A stretch of DNA of 5,663 bases, taken from NCBI GenBank assembly GCA_900767605.1, contig CAAFZT010000020.1, positions 1-5,663 of the forward strand, given 5' to 3'. Positions 1 through 5,380 of the stretch are shown piece by piece. This stretch comes from Bacilli bacterium. Lineage in GTDB: Bacteria > Bacillota_I > Bacilli_A > RFN20 > CAG-826. The number at the start of each line of letters is the position of its first letter. Within the stretch, counting starts at the first letter, position 1. The notes beneath the pieces are model-generated. The model saw only the letters and a list, made by a program, of their open reading frames with translations. It was not told where the DNA came from and made no database searches. The position numbers were made by a program, and so were the translations under genes.

Positions 1-31
1 CTTGCTCGTCGGTGAAGCGCGTCCCTGCCAT
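1..31 (-). CDS. Start of an ORF, probably IS3-family transposase OrfA (partial)
   Basis: Only the first ten codons (MAGTRFTDEQ) are present before the window edge. The start is ATG at 31-29 on the minus strand, with the SD sequence GGAGG seven bases upstream. In Bacillota, IS150-like first ORFs often begin with a short R-F-T-x-E/D-Q type segment followed by a helix-turn-helix domain that binds the element ends. The upstream terminal-repeat-like sequence is the main support. Ten residues alone cannot prove the family; another small ORF with a good SD remains possible. Confidence 0.5.
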   Translation of the reverse strand, partial: MAGTRFTDEQ

Positions 32-63
32 AAGAAAACCTCCGAGGGAATTGTACTCGGAGG
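32..63 (-). terminator. Hairpin that masks the SD site and resembles an intrinsic terminator
   Basis: CCTCCGAG (39-46) and CTCGGAGG (56-63) form a perfect 8-bp stem with a 9-base loop. On the minus-strand RNA the 3' arm contains the GGAGG SD site of the ORF starting at 31, and the stem is followed by UUUUCUU. The hairpin could therefore stop transcripts entering from the sensor gene and also hide the ribosome site in any that read through. Outside-in protection of this kind is known for several IS elements such as IS10. Structure is seen directly; function is inferred. Confidence 0.55.
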
Positions 64-101
64 CAATCTGTTGGGTGGCCCTTTTTTTCAAACTGTCCGA
101 A

Positions 102-1346
102 TTACGGGGTCCAGTTTACATCGCGCATCCCCTTTTCAAATTCTTCGGGCTTCTCTTGGAGGATTTTTAGGATTTTTAACGTTTGCTCCGTTTCCGTTTG
201 AATGGAGGCGTTGACCTCATCGTAAATACGGTTCTTTTCCTTGGCGGTGGCTCTTTTTTCCTTCAAGGAGTTTTCATAGGCCAACAATTCGCGTTGTTCT
301 TCCAATTCCCGGTTTAAATTTTTTCTTTCTTCTAGCAAATTCAAAACGGAACGCAGATCCTCCGCCCAGAATGCGGTTCCTCCAGAGATAGAATGGGAAC
401 GAAGGCGAATATTTCCTTCAAAGCATTCCTTTTCTTCCAAGGCTTTTTGGATGGTTGAGAGAGAAGGAAGTTCTTGGCAGGAAGCGTAATGGACTTTTTG
501 GTCTTTCCCCATCAAAAAGAAATCCAAATGGGAACGGGAATAGTAATAAGCGTCGTTGTCATTAGCGGGAATCAGCCCAATTTGAATGGAAACTTCAAAG
601 AACAGCAAAAACCCAAAGCAATAAATTTCCGGAACCTTGTAAGAATCGACGGCAAAAAGAAAACAAATCGCCCCAAAAATAGCAAGCAAAGCCGTGATCA
701 CGACCAAGGCCCCCATCCTTTTTCTCGCCGCCGAATTCCCACATCGATAGAAAAACAAAGCGATGCAAGATAACGTCATGATGGCAAACCAGGTAATGGC
801 AAGATAAGCCACGGGACCAAAATAATAATCATCCCCGGCGTTTTCCAAACCACGAGGGAAGCGGAAGGCGAGTTGATGAAAATCGTTGGTTAAAATAAGG
901 AGCAGCAAAACCGTAGGGGCAATATAAAGAAGATATAAGGGCCAGGGAATGGGGCGGTTCTTCTTTCGCAATAGTCCAAAGGAAGCATAGAACCCTAATA
1001 GCGGAGCAAAACATTGGGGGAGGTAATAAAGATACCAAAGATATCGGCTCGCTCTTCCTCCTCCGGGAACAAAATCGTATTTCATCCAGCGAAATACCAA
1101 CCACAAAACTAGTAGCGATCCTGCCAAGGTCAAATAGAGTCGCGTGGGCTTATCCACGATGCGGAGACGAAGTAAGGAACACCAATAAAGAAGCAGCGAC
1201 AAAAAGGTCGCGTGGGCGCAAAGCCCGCACAGGCGATGCCAAAATAAAGGGAGGCGTGAATCGATCCATTGCAGAAAACCCGCCAAAAGAAAGAAGAAAA
1301 CGCAAATAGCAATTCGAATGATTTTGCCCTTGTTTTCTTGTTTCAC
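102..1346 (-). pseudogene. 7TM sensor-histidine-kinase-like membrane protein, C-terminally truncated by an IS
   Basis: The 414-residue product has about eight hydrophobic helices (roughly residues 9-28, 38-60, 68-88, 104-126, 135-153, 176-200, 210-233, 239-259). A short PAS-like linker (about 268-335) and a charged coiled coil (about 335-397) follow. The segments RYLWYLYYLPQ and ILTNDFHQLAFRF are typical of the N-terminal 7TM region of clostridial sensor-kinase-like proteins, which sense an unknown signal at the membrane. Those proteins normally continue into a kinase/ATPase domain; this one stops at VNWTP. Codons for W-T-P and the TAA stop are the first twelve bases of the putative IS end, so the native frame is cut after Asn411. 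It may make a stable membrane stub but probably cannot signal. The start is GTG, with a loosely spaced AAGGA upstream. Family assignment is from recognised sequence style and is moderate. Confidence 0.6.
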
Positions 1347-1371
1347 GGGGAAGTTGCTTTTCCTTTTTAAA

Positions 1372-1377
1372 ATTATA
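1372..1377 (-). promoter_or_regulatory. -10 element of the promoter for the 7TM sensor gene
   Basis: A perfect TATAAT lies on the minus strand at 1377-1372, about 26 bases before the GTG start at 1346. No convincing -35 is found at 16-18 bases; the sequence there is GC-rich (CGCACA region). An AAGGA SD lies 14 bases before the GTG, just downstream of the expected transcript start, leaving a leader of about 20 bases. Confidence 0.45.
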
Positions 1378-1461
1378 GCGCGTTATTCCTTCCCTGTGCG
1401 CGACAAGAAAATGGGGAGTCACCTCTTCCGTTCTTTTTTCGAAAAACTCGCAAAAAACATT

Positions 1462-1489
1462 TGGACAGGGCGTAATGCCGTGCTATGAT
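1462..1489 (+). promoter_or_regulatory. Promoter of the tRNA-Asp/tRNA-Gly operon
   Basis: TGGACA (1462-1467, five of six matches to TTGACA) is separated by 16 bases from TATGAT (1484-1489), preceded by an extended -10 TG dinucleotide (1481-1482). Transcription should start near 1496, six bases before the mature tRNA-Asp 5' end at 1502. The upstream stretch (1431-1460) is rich in A and T runs and could act as an UP element. Confidence 0.75.
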
Positions 1490-1501
1490 AATGCCCGCTA
1501 C

Positions 1502-1578
1502 GGACCATTGGTGTAGCGGTCTAACATGCTTCCCTGTCACGGAAGAGATCACGAGTTCGAATCTCGTATGGTCCGCCA
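1502..1578 (+). tRNA. tRNA-Asp (anticodon GUC)
   Basis: The acceptor arms GGACCAT (1502-1508) and ATGGTCC (1568-1574) pair perfectly. The anticodon stem CTTCC/GGAAG encloses loop CTGTCAC with anticodon GTC at 1536-1538. The T arm is ACGAG-TTCGAAT-CTCGT. The discriminator base is G (1575), standard for tRNA-Asp, and CCA is encoded (1576-1578). It is the first gene of a two-tRNA transcript; only five bases separate it from tRNA-Gly. Confidence 0.97.
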
Positions 1579-1583
1579 GGTTT

Positions 1584-1657
1584 GCAGGTGTAGTTCAGTG
1601 GTAGAACACCAGCCTTCCAAGCTGGTTATGCGGGTCCGATTCCCGTCACCTGCTCCA
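1584..1657 (+). tRNA. tRNA-Gly (anticodon UCC)
   Basis: The acceptor arms GCAGGTG (1584-1590) and CACCTGC (1647-1653) pair fully. The anticodon stem CCAGC/GCTGG encloses CTTCCAA with anticodon TCC at 1616-1618. The T arm is CGGGT-CCGATTC-CCGTC-like, with a first-position C in place of the usual TTC context (GGTCCGATTCCC). The discriminator is T and CCA is encoded (1655-1657). It shares the promoter upstream of tRNA-Asp and is closed by the terminator at 1671. Confidence 0.96.
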
Positions 1658-1670
1658 ACTGCAAGTTCTT

Positions 1671-1697
1671 CCCCGGCCTTCAAAGCCGGGGTTTTTT
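1671..1697 (+). terminator. Intrinsic terminator of the tRNA operon
   Basis: CCCCGGC (1671-1677) pairs with GCCGGGG (1685-1691) over a 7-base loop, followed directly by six T (1692-1697). It lies 13 bases after the tRNA-Gly CCA and separates the tRNA transcript from rdgB. Confidence 0.93.
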
Positions 1698-1774
1698 ATT
1701 CCCTATTTATTTCAGGAGATGGCAAGCTTAGCTTTCGTCTACGAGTTTTCCTTTCCCGCCTCTCCTCTCACTCC

Positions 1775-1780
1775 TATAAT
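1775..1780 (+). promoter_or_regulatory. -10 element of a probable leaderless rdgB promoter
   Basis: A perfect TATAAT ends seven bases before the ATG at 1788, so transcription should begin at or within one or two bases of the start codon. The -35 position (about 1752-1757, TTTCCC) is a poor match. No SD sequence lies between the -10 and the ATG. Confidence 0.55.
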
Positions 1781-1787
1781 CCCATTT

Positions 1788-2378
1788 ATGAGCAAAACGA
1801 TTTTATTAGCCACAAGCAACCCTGGAAAAGTTCTAGAATTTCAAGAGGTTTTAGGACCTCTAGGTTACCGGATTATCTCTCCCAAAGATTTAGGTTTATC
1901 TTCTAATCCCGAAGAAAACGGGACCACCTACCGAGAAAACGCATTCATCAAGGCCTTCGATCTTTCTAATCGTTCCCCCTACCCCGTTTTAGCCGATGAC
2001 TCGGGACTAGAAATTCGTGCCTTAAACAATGAACCCGGCATCCATACGGCAAGATACGCAAAGCAAAACGGGGGATTTCCCGCGGTGTTTGATGTCGTAA
2101 TGAAACGCTTAGAAGGCCAGCAAGACCGCTTCGCCTGCTTCCATTGCTCCCTTTGTTTGATCGAAAAGATAGGGGACGTCCCCCTTTATTTTGATGGGGA
2201 GTGCCCCGGGACCATTCTATTTGCTCCCAGCGGGACACATGGTTTTGGCTATGACCCCATCTTTCATAGCGAGGAAGCCGATATCGATTTTGGCCTAGCA
2301 AGCGAGGAAATCAAAAATCGCTTCTCCCACCGAGGAAAAGCGATTGCTAAATTGGTCGAATATTTGTCTCAAAAATAG
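1788..2378 (+). CDS. rdgB: RdgB/HAM1-family non-canonical purine NTP pyrophosphatase
   Basis: This cytosolic house-cleaning enzyme hydrolyses dITP, XTP and ITP to the monophosphate plus pyrophosphate, keeping deaminated purines out of DNA and RNA. The 196-residue product carries the family motifs in order: TSNPGK (9-14) for nucleotide binding, ENGTTYRENA (43-52), the catalytic/metal-binding LADDSGLE (68-75, Asp70-Asp71), PGIHTARYA (83-91), GFGYDPIF (152-159) and SHRGKA (180-185). Length matches the family norm of about 190-205. The frame is open upstream to an ATG at 1719, but that start has AGGAG touching the ATG with no spacer and would add a 23-residue leader absent from the family. The ATG at 1788 begins exactly at the conserved MSKTILLATSN and sits just after a TATAAT. 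The gene is monocistronic and its 3' end overlaps the convergent yhhN-like gene by 10 bp. Confidence 0.95.
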   Translation: MSKTILLATSNPGKVLEFQEVLGPLGYRIISPKDLGLSSNPEENGTTYRENAFIKAFDLSNRSPYPVLADDSGLEIRALNNEPGIHTARYAKQNGGFPAVFDVVMKRLEGQQDRFACFHCSLCLIEKIGDVPLYFDGECPGTILFAPSGTHGFGYDPIFHSEEADIDFGLASEEIKNRFSHRGKAIAKLVEYLSQK

Positions 2379-3040
2379 AAGCCAAAGCCGAAGAGGATGA
2401 GAACTTGGGCCAACAAATAGGTGCCCATGATGTAGAAATCCCTTCTTTTGTCGTCTTTGATAAAAAGAGTTTTCACCAAATAGGTGTCGGAGATGCAGAA
2501 ACAAAGCATGCCCGCGAGGTTGAAATAGCCAACGGGCTGCATTTTATTTGCAAGGGCGAGAACCGCTGCAACCAAATCCAGAACGATTGAGGCAAGGTAG
2601 ATTACTCCGCCCGCGGCTAATCCCGGAGTTTTGATGGCCTTATGAAGCAGGGGATATCCCGCGGCTAAAATCAGGACGGCAATTCCAGCAAAAACCCAGT
2701 ATTGATAGGCGGGCATCGGAACCGAAATCCAAAAATAGGTGAAAATGAAAGCAAGGTGGTTCATCAAGAAGCAAATCGTCCCTGTGACTAACGTCCATAC
2801 CTTGTGTTTGAAAATAAGCAGCACGTCCCCCATCGCGCCAAAGGCAAATCCTAAAGCCACCCACCAAATATCGGGATGCCAAAAGGCAAACATCAAGCTT
2901 AAAAAAGCGACGCAAAAAGGCTTTACGATTTTTCGTGGCAATTCCCATTCCAAGAAGGCGAAAAAGAGTTCTAACGCCGTCGAGACGAGAAAAAAAGCAA
3001 AGAAAGCATAGCAAGCAAAAGGCAAGGCAGAGAAATTCAT
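2369..3040 (-). CDS. YhhN/TMEM86-family (lysoplasmalogenase-like) membrane protein
   Basis: The 223-residue product is almost entirely hydrophobic, with about seven or eight helices. It shows the YhhN-family signature positions: GAMGDVLLIF (68-77, Gly-Asp 71-72), FLMNHLAFIFTYF (91-103, Asn94-His95), LCFCISDTYL (179-188, Ser184-Asp185) and a final GTYLLAQVLI (206-215). Family members in animals hydrolyse the vinyl-ether bond of lysoplasmalogens; the role in most bacteria is unsettled, so the activity here is inferred from homology only. The ATG at 3040 has GGAG five bases upstream. It is divergent from the MFS transporter across a 75-bp gap and convergent with rdgB, with a 10-bp 3' overlap and no visible terminator between them. 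Confidence 0.8.
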   Translation of the reverse strand: MNFSALPFACYAFFAFFLVSTALELFFAFLEWELPRKIVKPFCVAFLSLMFAFWHPDIWWVALGFAFGAMGDVLLIFKHKVWTLVTGTICFLMNHLAFIFTYFWISVPMPAYQYWVFAGIAVLILAAGYPLLHKAIKTPGLAAGGVIYLASIVLDLVAAVLALANKMQPVGYFNLAGMLCFCISDTYLVKTLFIKDDKRRDFYIMGTYLLAQVLILFGFGFYF

Positions 3041-3115
3041 GGCAGCTCCAATCTCGAATAGTCTAACCCATTTCTTCGAATTCGCCTATACTATTTCCCA
3101 AAGGCAGGTAAAGCC
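3041..3115. promoter_or_regulatory. Divergent promoter region between the yhhN-like and MFS genes
   Basis: The 75-bp gap must serve both genes. On the plus strand TATACT (3087-3092) is a good -10 for the MFS gene, with a start near 3099 and AGG at 3106-3108 as the SD seven bases before the ATG; the -35 is weak. On the minus strand TAGACT (3065-3060) is a possible -10 for the yhhN-like gene, with GGAG (3049-3046) as SD. No operator-like palindrome stands out. Confidence 0.5.
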
Positions 3116-4468
3116 ATGAAAGAAAAAGAAGGCTCCTTAGGGGCAAGAAGATGGATTTCCATCGTTTTGATTGGATTATTTGGTCAAATCGCCTGGGCGA
3201 TTGAAAATAATTACATCAATCTTTGGGTGTATTCTCAATCCCACACGACCGATCACATCAATTGGATGACGACCGCCTCCGCGATTGTTGCGACATTAAC
3301 GACTTTTTTCCTAGGAGCCCTCTCCGATAAACTGGGGAAACGACGAATCTTCATCTCCGCGGGTTATACGATTTGGGGCGTTTTCGTGTTCCTTTTTGGC
3401 GTAATGTCCTTATCCAACATGGAGGCCTTAAGCGGCGAAGCAGGGGCGAAAGCCCTCATGCTAGTTGGAGTTTTTAACGTCATCGTCGACTGCATCATGA
3501 CTTTCTTTGGCTCCACGGCAAACGATGCCTGTTTTAACGCCTATGTAACCGATCAAACGAGTGAAAAGAATCGACCCATGGTCGAGAGCGTTTTAAGCGT
3601 ACTTCCTTTGGTATCCTTGGCCGTTATGATGCTTGTTGGCCTTGGATTAGGAATTCCTGATGCCACCAAATCGGCTTCGGAAGTGGCCAAGCCTTGGTTC
3701 TACTTCTTCCTGATTTTTGGCGTTTTGACTAGCGTAGCTGGCATCACTAGCTTCTTCTTGCTTCCCAAAGACACCTGCTTGCCCAATCGCGAAGAACATT
3801 ATTTCAAGCAAATGTTCGTCGGCTTTACGCCTAAAAAAGTCAAAACGAACCCCTTGTTCTATATCGCTTTACTTGCCTTCCTCTTCTTTAATATCGGGGT
3901 CGACAGTTTCATGCCTTATTTCCTGGTTTATTTCCAAAAAATGGAAGCCTTCCAGGGAATGGGATTCTACGCGGGGCTTGGCATCATTCTTGGAATTGCC
4001 AGCCTCCTCACGATCGTCGTCGGTATTTTCATGGAAAAAATCGGCAAGGGGAAGGTTTTGATTCCCTCTGTCATTTTCATGGCTGGTGGAGCATTGGGAT
4101 TATTCTTTTCCGGTGATTTCTTTGGGCTTGATTGCCTTTTTGGAACCTGCATGATTGCGGGGTATTTACTAGGAACGGCCTCTTTAGGCGCGAGCATCCG
4201 GGACTATACGCCTAGCGAAGACGTGGGCAGTTACCAATCCGTCCGCATGGTTTTTGCCGTCATGCTCCCCATGGTAATTGGCAGCAATCTCTCCAGCGCG
4301 GTTTTCCAAAGCGGAATGGTCGAAAACGAATACGGGGCGATGGAAAAAAGCCCCGACAAAATGATGTTCCTCGTAACCTTGGGGGCGGCCCTTTTGTCCC
4401 TCATTCCCATTGTTTGGCTGCTGCTAGCAAGCAAAAAGAAGCAAAATCCAGTCAAAAGCGAAAATTAG
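3116..4468 (+). CDS. MFS transporter, glycoside/sugar-permease (SLC45/GPH-like) type
   Basis: The 450-residue product has about twelve hydrophobic helices and belongs to the Major Facilitator Superfamily. The opening WISIVLIGLFGQIAWAIENN (13-32) is typical of a Bacillota group of SLC45/GPH-like sugar transporters. MFS motif A appears as GALSDKLGKRR (67-77) in the loop between helices 2 and 3. The helix-5 region AYVTDQTSEKNRPMVES and a second half-repeat with FMEKIGKGK match the usual two-bundle layout with a central loop near residues 220-245 (LPKDTCLPNREEHYFKQMF). It probably imports a sugar or glycoside by cation symport; the substrate cannot be read from the sequence. The ATG has AGG seven bases upstream. 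There are no catabolic genes beside it. Confidence 0.85.
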   Translation: MKEKEGSLGARRWISIVLIGLFGQIAWAIENNYINLWVYSQSHTTDHINWMTTASAIVATLTTFFLGALSDKLGKRRIFISAGYTIWGVFVFLFGVMSLSNMEALSGEAGAKALMLVGVFNVIVDCIMTFFGSTANDACFNAYVTDQTSEKNRPMVESVLSVLPLVSLAVMMLVGLGLGIPDATKSASEVAKPWFYFFLIFGVLTSVAGITSFFLLPKDTCLPNREEHYFKQMFVGFTPKKVKTNPLFYIALLAFLFFNIGVDSFMPYFLVYFQKMEAFQGMGFYAGLGIILGIASLLTIVVGIFMEKIGKGKVLIPSVIFMAGGALGLFFSGDFFGLDCLFGTCMIAGYLLGTASLGASIRDYTPSEDVGSYQSVRMVFAVMLPMVIGSNLSSAVFQSGMVENEYGAMEKSPDKMMFLVTLGAALLSLIPIVWLLLASKKKQNPVKSEN

Positions 4469-4472
4469 AAGG

Positions 4473-4501
4473 TTGTCCTCTTGAAAAGAGAACGTTATAC
4501 T
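4473..4501 (+). promoter_or_regulatory. Promoter of the four-helix membrane protein gene
   Basis: TTGTCC (4473-4478) and TATACT (4496-4501) are separated by exactly 17 bases. The start would be near 4508, giving a leader of about 15 bases that carries the weak SD TAGG (4511-4514). A short CTCTT-GAA-AAGAG stem lies within the spacer, but it has no T run, so I see no terminator for the MFS gene. Confidence 0.7.
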
Positions 4502-4523
4502 TTCGCCTGGTAGGTTTTTAGTG

Positions 4524-5000
4524 ATGAAAAGCAAAAAATTGAATCTATTCCTCGGCATCGTCGTGACCCTTTGCGCCCTCGTTGCCATTTTCGGATTGTT
4601 TGGCGAAGCCTTTGGCAAAATCGGCAACGTCCCCGCAGGCCGCGGATCGGCTTATGATCTCATCTTCCAATATGAGAAACACGGCTACAACTCGATGCCT
4701 TGGCTCATCGCTGGCTTCAGCTTCCTTGTTTGCGGTGCGGTGACGGGACTCCTCAGTGCCTTCCTTCCTGGCAAAATCGGAGCGATTAGTTTCGGCTTGA
4801 CCCTCCTTTTTCTTGTGGGCAGCGGAGTCATCTTCCTCTTCGGGAAAGACATCTTCCTCGCGGCGGGAACGGTTTCGGGAGCAACGGATGAAGATACGGC
4901 GCTCCTATCCATTGGAACGGGCTTCATTCTTCCGGCGGTCTTCGGATTTGTCGGCGGAGCCTTAAGCCTTTATGGGACTTATTCCTCCTTCAAAGCTTAA
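4524..5000 (+). CDS. Uncharacterised four-helix membrane protein
   Basis: I do not recognise a named family. The 158-residue product starts with a positively charged MKSKK and has four predicted helices at about residues 7-29, 58-80, 83-106 and 127-150. There is a roughly 28-residue loop after helix 1 (GKIGNVPAGRGSAYDLIFQY) and a shorter loop with TDEDT near 121-125 before helix 4. The N-terminus with its lysines is probably cytoplasmic, placing both loops outside; no cysteine pair or catalytic motif is seen. A GTG at 4521 directly precedes the ATG; I chose ATG because TAGG is nine bases before it, but either start is possible. It has its own promoter and terminator, so it is a single-gene unit despite following the MFS gene by 55 bases. 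Confidence 0.75.
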   Translation: MKSKKLNLFLGIVVTLCALVAIFGLFGEAFGKIGNVPAGRGSAYDLIFQYEKHGYNSMPWLIAGFSFLVCGAVTGLLSAFLPGKIGAISFGLTLLFLVGSGVIFLFGKDIFLAAGTVSGATDEDTALLSIGTGFILPAVFGFVGGALSLYGTYSSFKA

Positions 5001-5017
5001 TTGATCCATTCAACATC

Positions 5018-5042
5018 GAGCCTCGAAAGGGGCTCTTTTTTT
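5018..5042 (+). terminator. Intrinsic terminator after the four-helix membrane gene
   Basis: GAGCCTC (5018-5024) pairs with GGGGCTC (5029-5035), including one G-U, around a GAAA tetraloop, followed by seven T (5036-5042). It lies 18 bases after the TAA stop. Confidence 0.95.
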
Positions 5043-5160
5043 CATGGTTCACCGAAGATTAAAATGTAAATTTTTATTGAATTTGTTTCGACGGAATCGA
5101 GCCTTTGGAAAACGGCTTCGCAAAAAATAAAATTTTTTCGTTATATATAAGGCAGGGAGG
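5043..5160 (+). promoter_or_regulatory. AT-rich gap with probable promoter of the small-peptide unit
   Basis: This stretch has no plausible gene. It is strongly AT-rich from 5121 to 5150. TATATA (5142-5147, with overlapping registers to 5151) is the best -10; TTCGCA (5117-5122) is a possible -35 but at 19 bases' spacing. A start near 5155 would give a leader of about 65 bases before the peptide ATG at 5221. The assignment is tentative because the -35 is weak. Confidence 0.4.
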
Positions 5161-5168
5161 ATTCCTTT

Positions 5169-5330
5169 ATGGGACGATTCCCCGTTAACGCCGCGCGCCA
5201 CCCTAGCGAGGAGGAAAGGCATGCTCGAGCTCATCGCCCTTGTGGCCTTGATCGACCTGCTCCTAGTCTTAGCAAGGGGCGGGGACCGCCACGACGACGA
5301 AGAGTGAATGAAAAGCGAGCCCTGAAATAG
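5169..5330 (+). CDS. Possible overlapping leader ORF (53 residues, Arg-rich)
   Basis: The ATG at 5169 has AGGGAGG (5154-5160) eight bases upstream, a very good SD, and the frame stays open to a TAG at 5328-5330. It completely contains the 28-codon hydrophobic peptide ORF in another frame (+1). The product is rich in Arg and Pro and has no recognisable domain. Its composition suggests that the protein itself may not matter; ribosomes translating it could affect access to the internal AGGAGG site, as mok does for hok. That role is inference. It may also be a chance ORF. Confidence 0.3.
   Translation: MGRFPVNAARHPSEEERHARAHRPCGLDRPAPSLSKGRGPPRRRRVNEKRALK
5171..5192. repeat. Diverged short repeat in the small-peptide leader
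   Basis: The sequence pattern GGGACGATTCC-CC-GTTAACGCC resembles the end of the two tail repeats (GGGCGATTCC...GTCAACGCC at 5358-5383 and 5638-5663), with a small deletion. It includes the palindrome CGTTAACG (5183-5190). The minus-strand promoter elements present in the two tail copies are not preserved here. Homology is plausible but short. Confidence 0.4.
5221..5307 (+). CDS. 28-residue hydrophobic peptide, type I toxin-like
   Basis: The peptide begins MLELIALVALIDLLLVL, one membrane-spanning helix interrupted by Glu3 and Asp12, then a short polar linker with Arg and Gly, and ends in an acidic HDDEE. A perfect AGGAGG (5209-5214) lies six bases before the ATG, which supports real translation. 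Size and layout (single hydrophobic helix plus charged tail) resemble type I toxins such as Fst and Ldr, but I see no direct match to a named family. Context supports the idea: a strong promoter fires towards the gene from the opposite strand just downstream, an intrinsic terminator closes the plus-strand transcript at 5416, and a second, broken copy follows. The alternative is a small membrane regulator without toxicity. Toxicity is not shown by sequence. Confidence 0.6.
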   Translation: MLELIALVALIDLLLVLARGGDRHDDEE

Positions 5331-5345
5331 GGTTCGCCAACAGTC
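5309..5345 (-). ncRNA. Candidate antisense RNA 1 (antitoxin-like)
   Basis: The minus-strand promoter should start transcription near 5345. The RNA would fold at once into a 9-bp hairpin (5315-5337, arms GCGAACCCT and AGGGCTCGC on the minus strand, one A-C mismatch, 5-base loop) followed by UUUU. If this hairpin terminates, the RNA is only about 37 nt and complementary to the 3' UTR of the peptide mRNA. If transcription reads through, the RNA would cover the whole peptide ORF and its SD. The outer bases AGTGA (5303-5307) and TCACT (5344-5348) can also pair. Promoter and fold are seen; length and function are inferred. Confidence 0.5.
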
Positions 5346-5351
5346 ACTTAT

Positions 5352-5379
5352 AGTATAGGGCGATTCCGCACGGCGTCAA
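5352..5379 (-). promoter_or_regulatory. Minus-strand promoter facing the small-peptide gene, copy 1
   Basis: On the minus strand, TTGACG (5379-5374, five of six) is followed after 16 bases by TATACT (5357-5352, five of six). It points towards the peptide ORF from its 3' side. The -35 lies inside the small inverted repeat GGCG-TCAA-CGCC (5372-5383). Its exact conservation in copy 2 argues for function. Confidence 0.75.
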
Positions 5380-5380
5380 C

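Larger units (their letters stand above)
1..113 (-). mobile_element. Left end of a probable IS3-family (IS150-like) insertion sequence, partial
   Basis: Read on the minus strand from 113, the sequence begins TGGACCCCGTAATTCGGACA. It has the form of IS3-family terminal inverted repeats, which start with TG and carry a GGACA-type inner block. About 80 bases further in is an SD site and an ORF starting MAGTRFTDEQ, which resembles the start of the small helix-turn-helix OrfA proteins of these elements. The boundary at 113/114 falls inside a reading frame (the 7TM sensor gene), as expected for an insertion. The right end and the target duplication lie outside the window, so the element cannot be confirmed here. 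The match is from memory of family consensus ends, not from a search. Confidence 0.6.

Noticed and set aside
474..1422. Several 60-99 codon ORFs within or opposite the 7TM sensor gene
   Set aside because: They are shadow frames of a gene with clear membrane-protein sequence, without their own SD sites or recognisable domains.
1719..1787. Upstream in-frame ATG for rdgB adding 23 residues, with AGGAG just before it
   Set aside because: The AGGAG touches the ATG with no spacer, the extra residues are not part of the conserved family, and a TATAAT lies inside this stretch just before the ATG at 1788.
1526..1906. Plus-strand ORF of 126 codons across the tRNAs and into rdgB
   Set aside because: It runs through both tRNA genes and the terminator and then overlaps rdgB in another frame; it is a chance open frame.
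4473..4495. CTCTT-GAA-AAGAG hairpin as terminator of the MFS gene
   Set aside because: The stem is only 5 bp, AT-rich and not followed by a T run; it lies inside the promoter spacer of the next gene.
5089..5117. CGAGCC/GGCTTCG imperfect hairpin and a CGGAATCG match to the tail repeat
   Set aside because: The stem needs a bulge, has no T tract directly after it, and the shared 8-mer is too short to count as another repeat copy.
5049..5234. Minus-strand 61-codon ORF across the small-peptide leader
   Set aside because: It lies over the promoter, the SD and the start of the peptide gene, and its basic product (RFPKARFRRNK) looks like translated AT-rich non-coding DNA.
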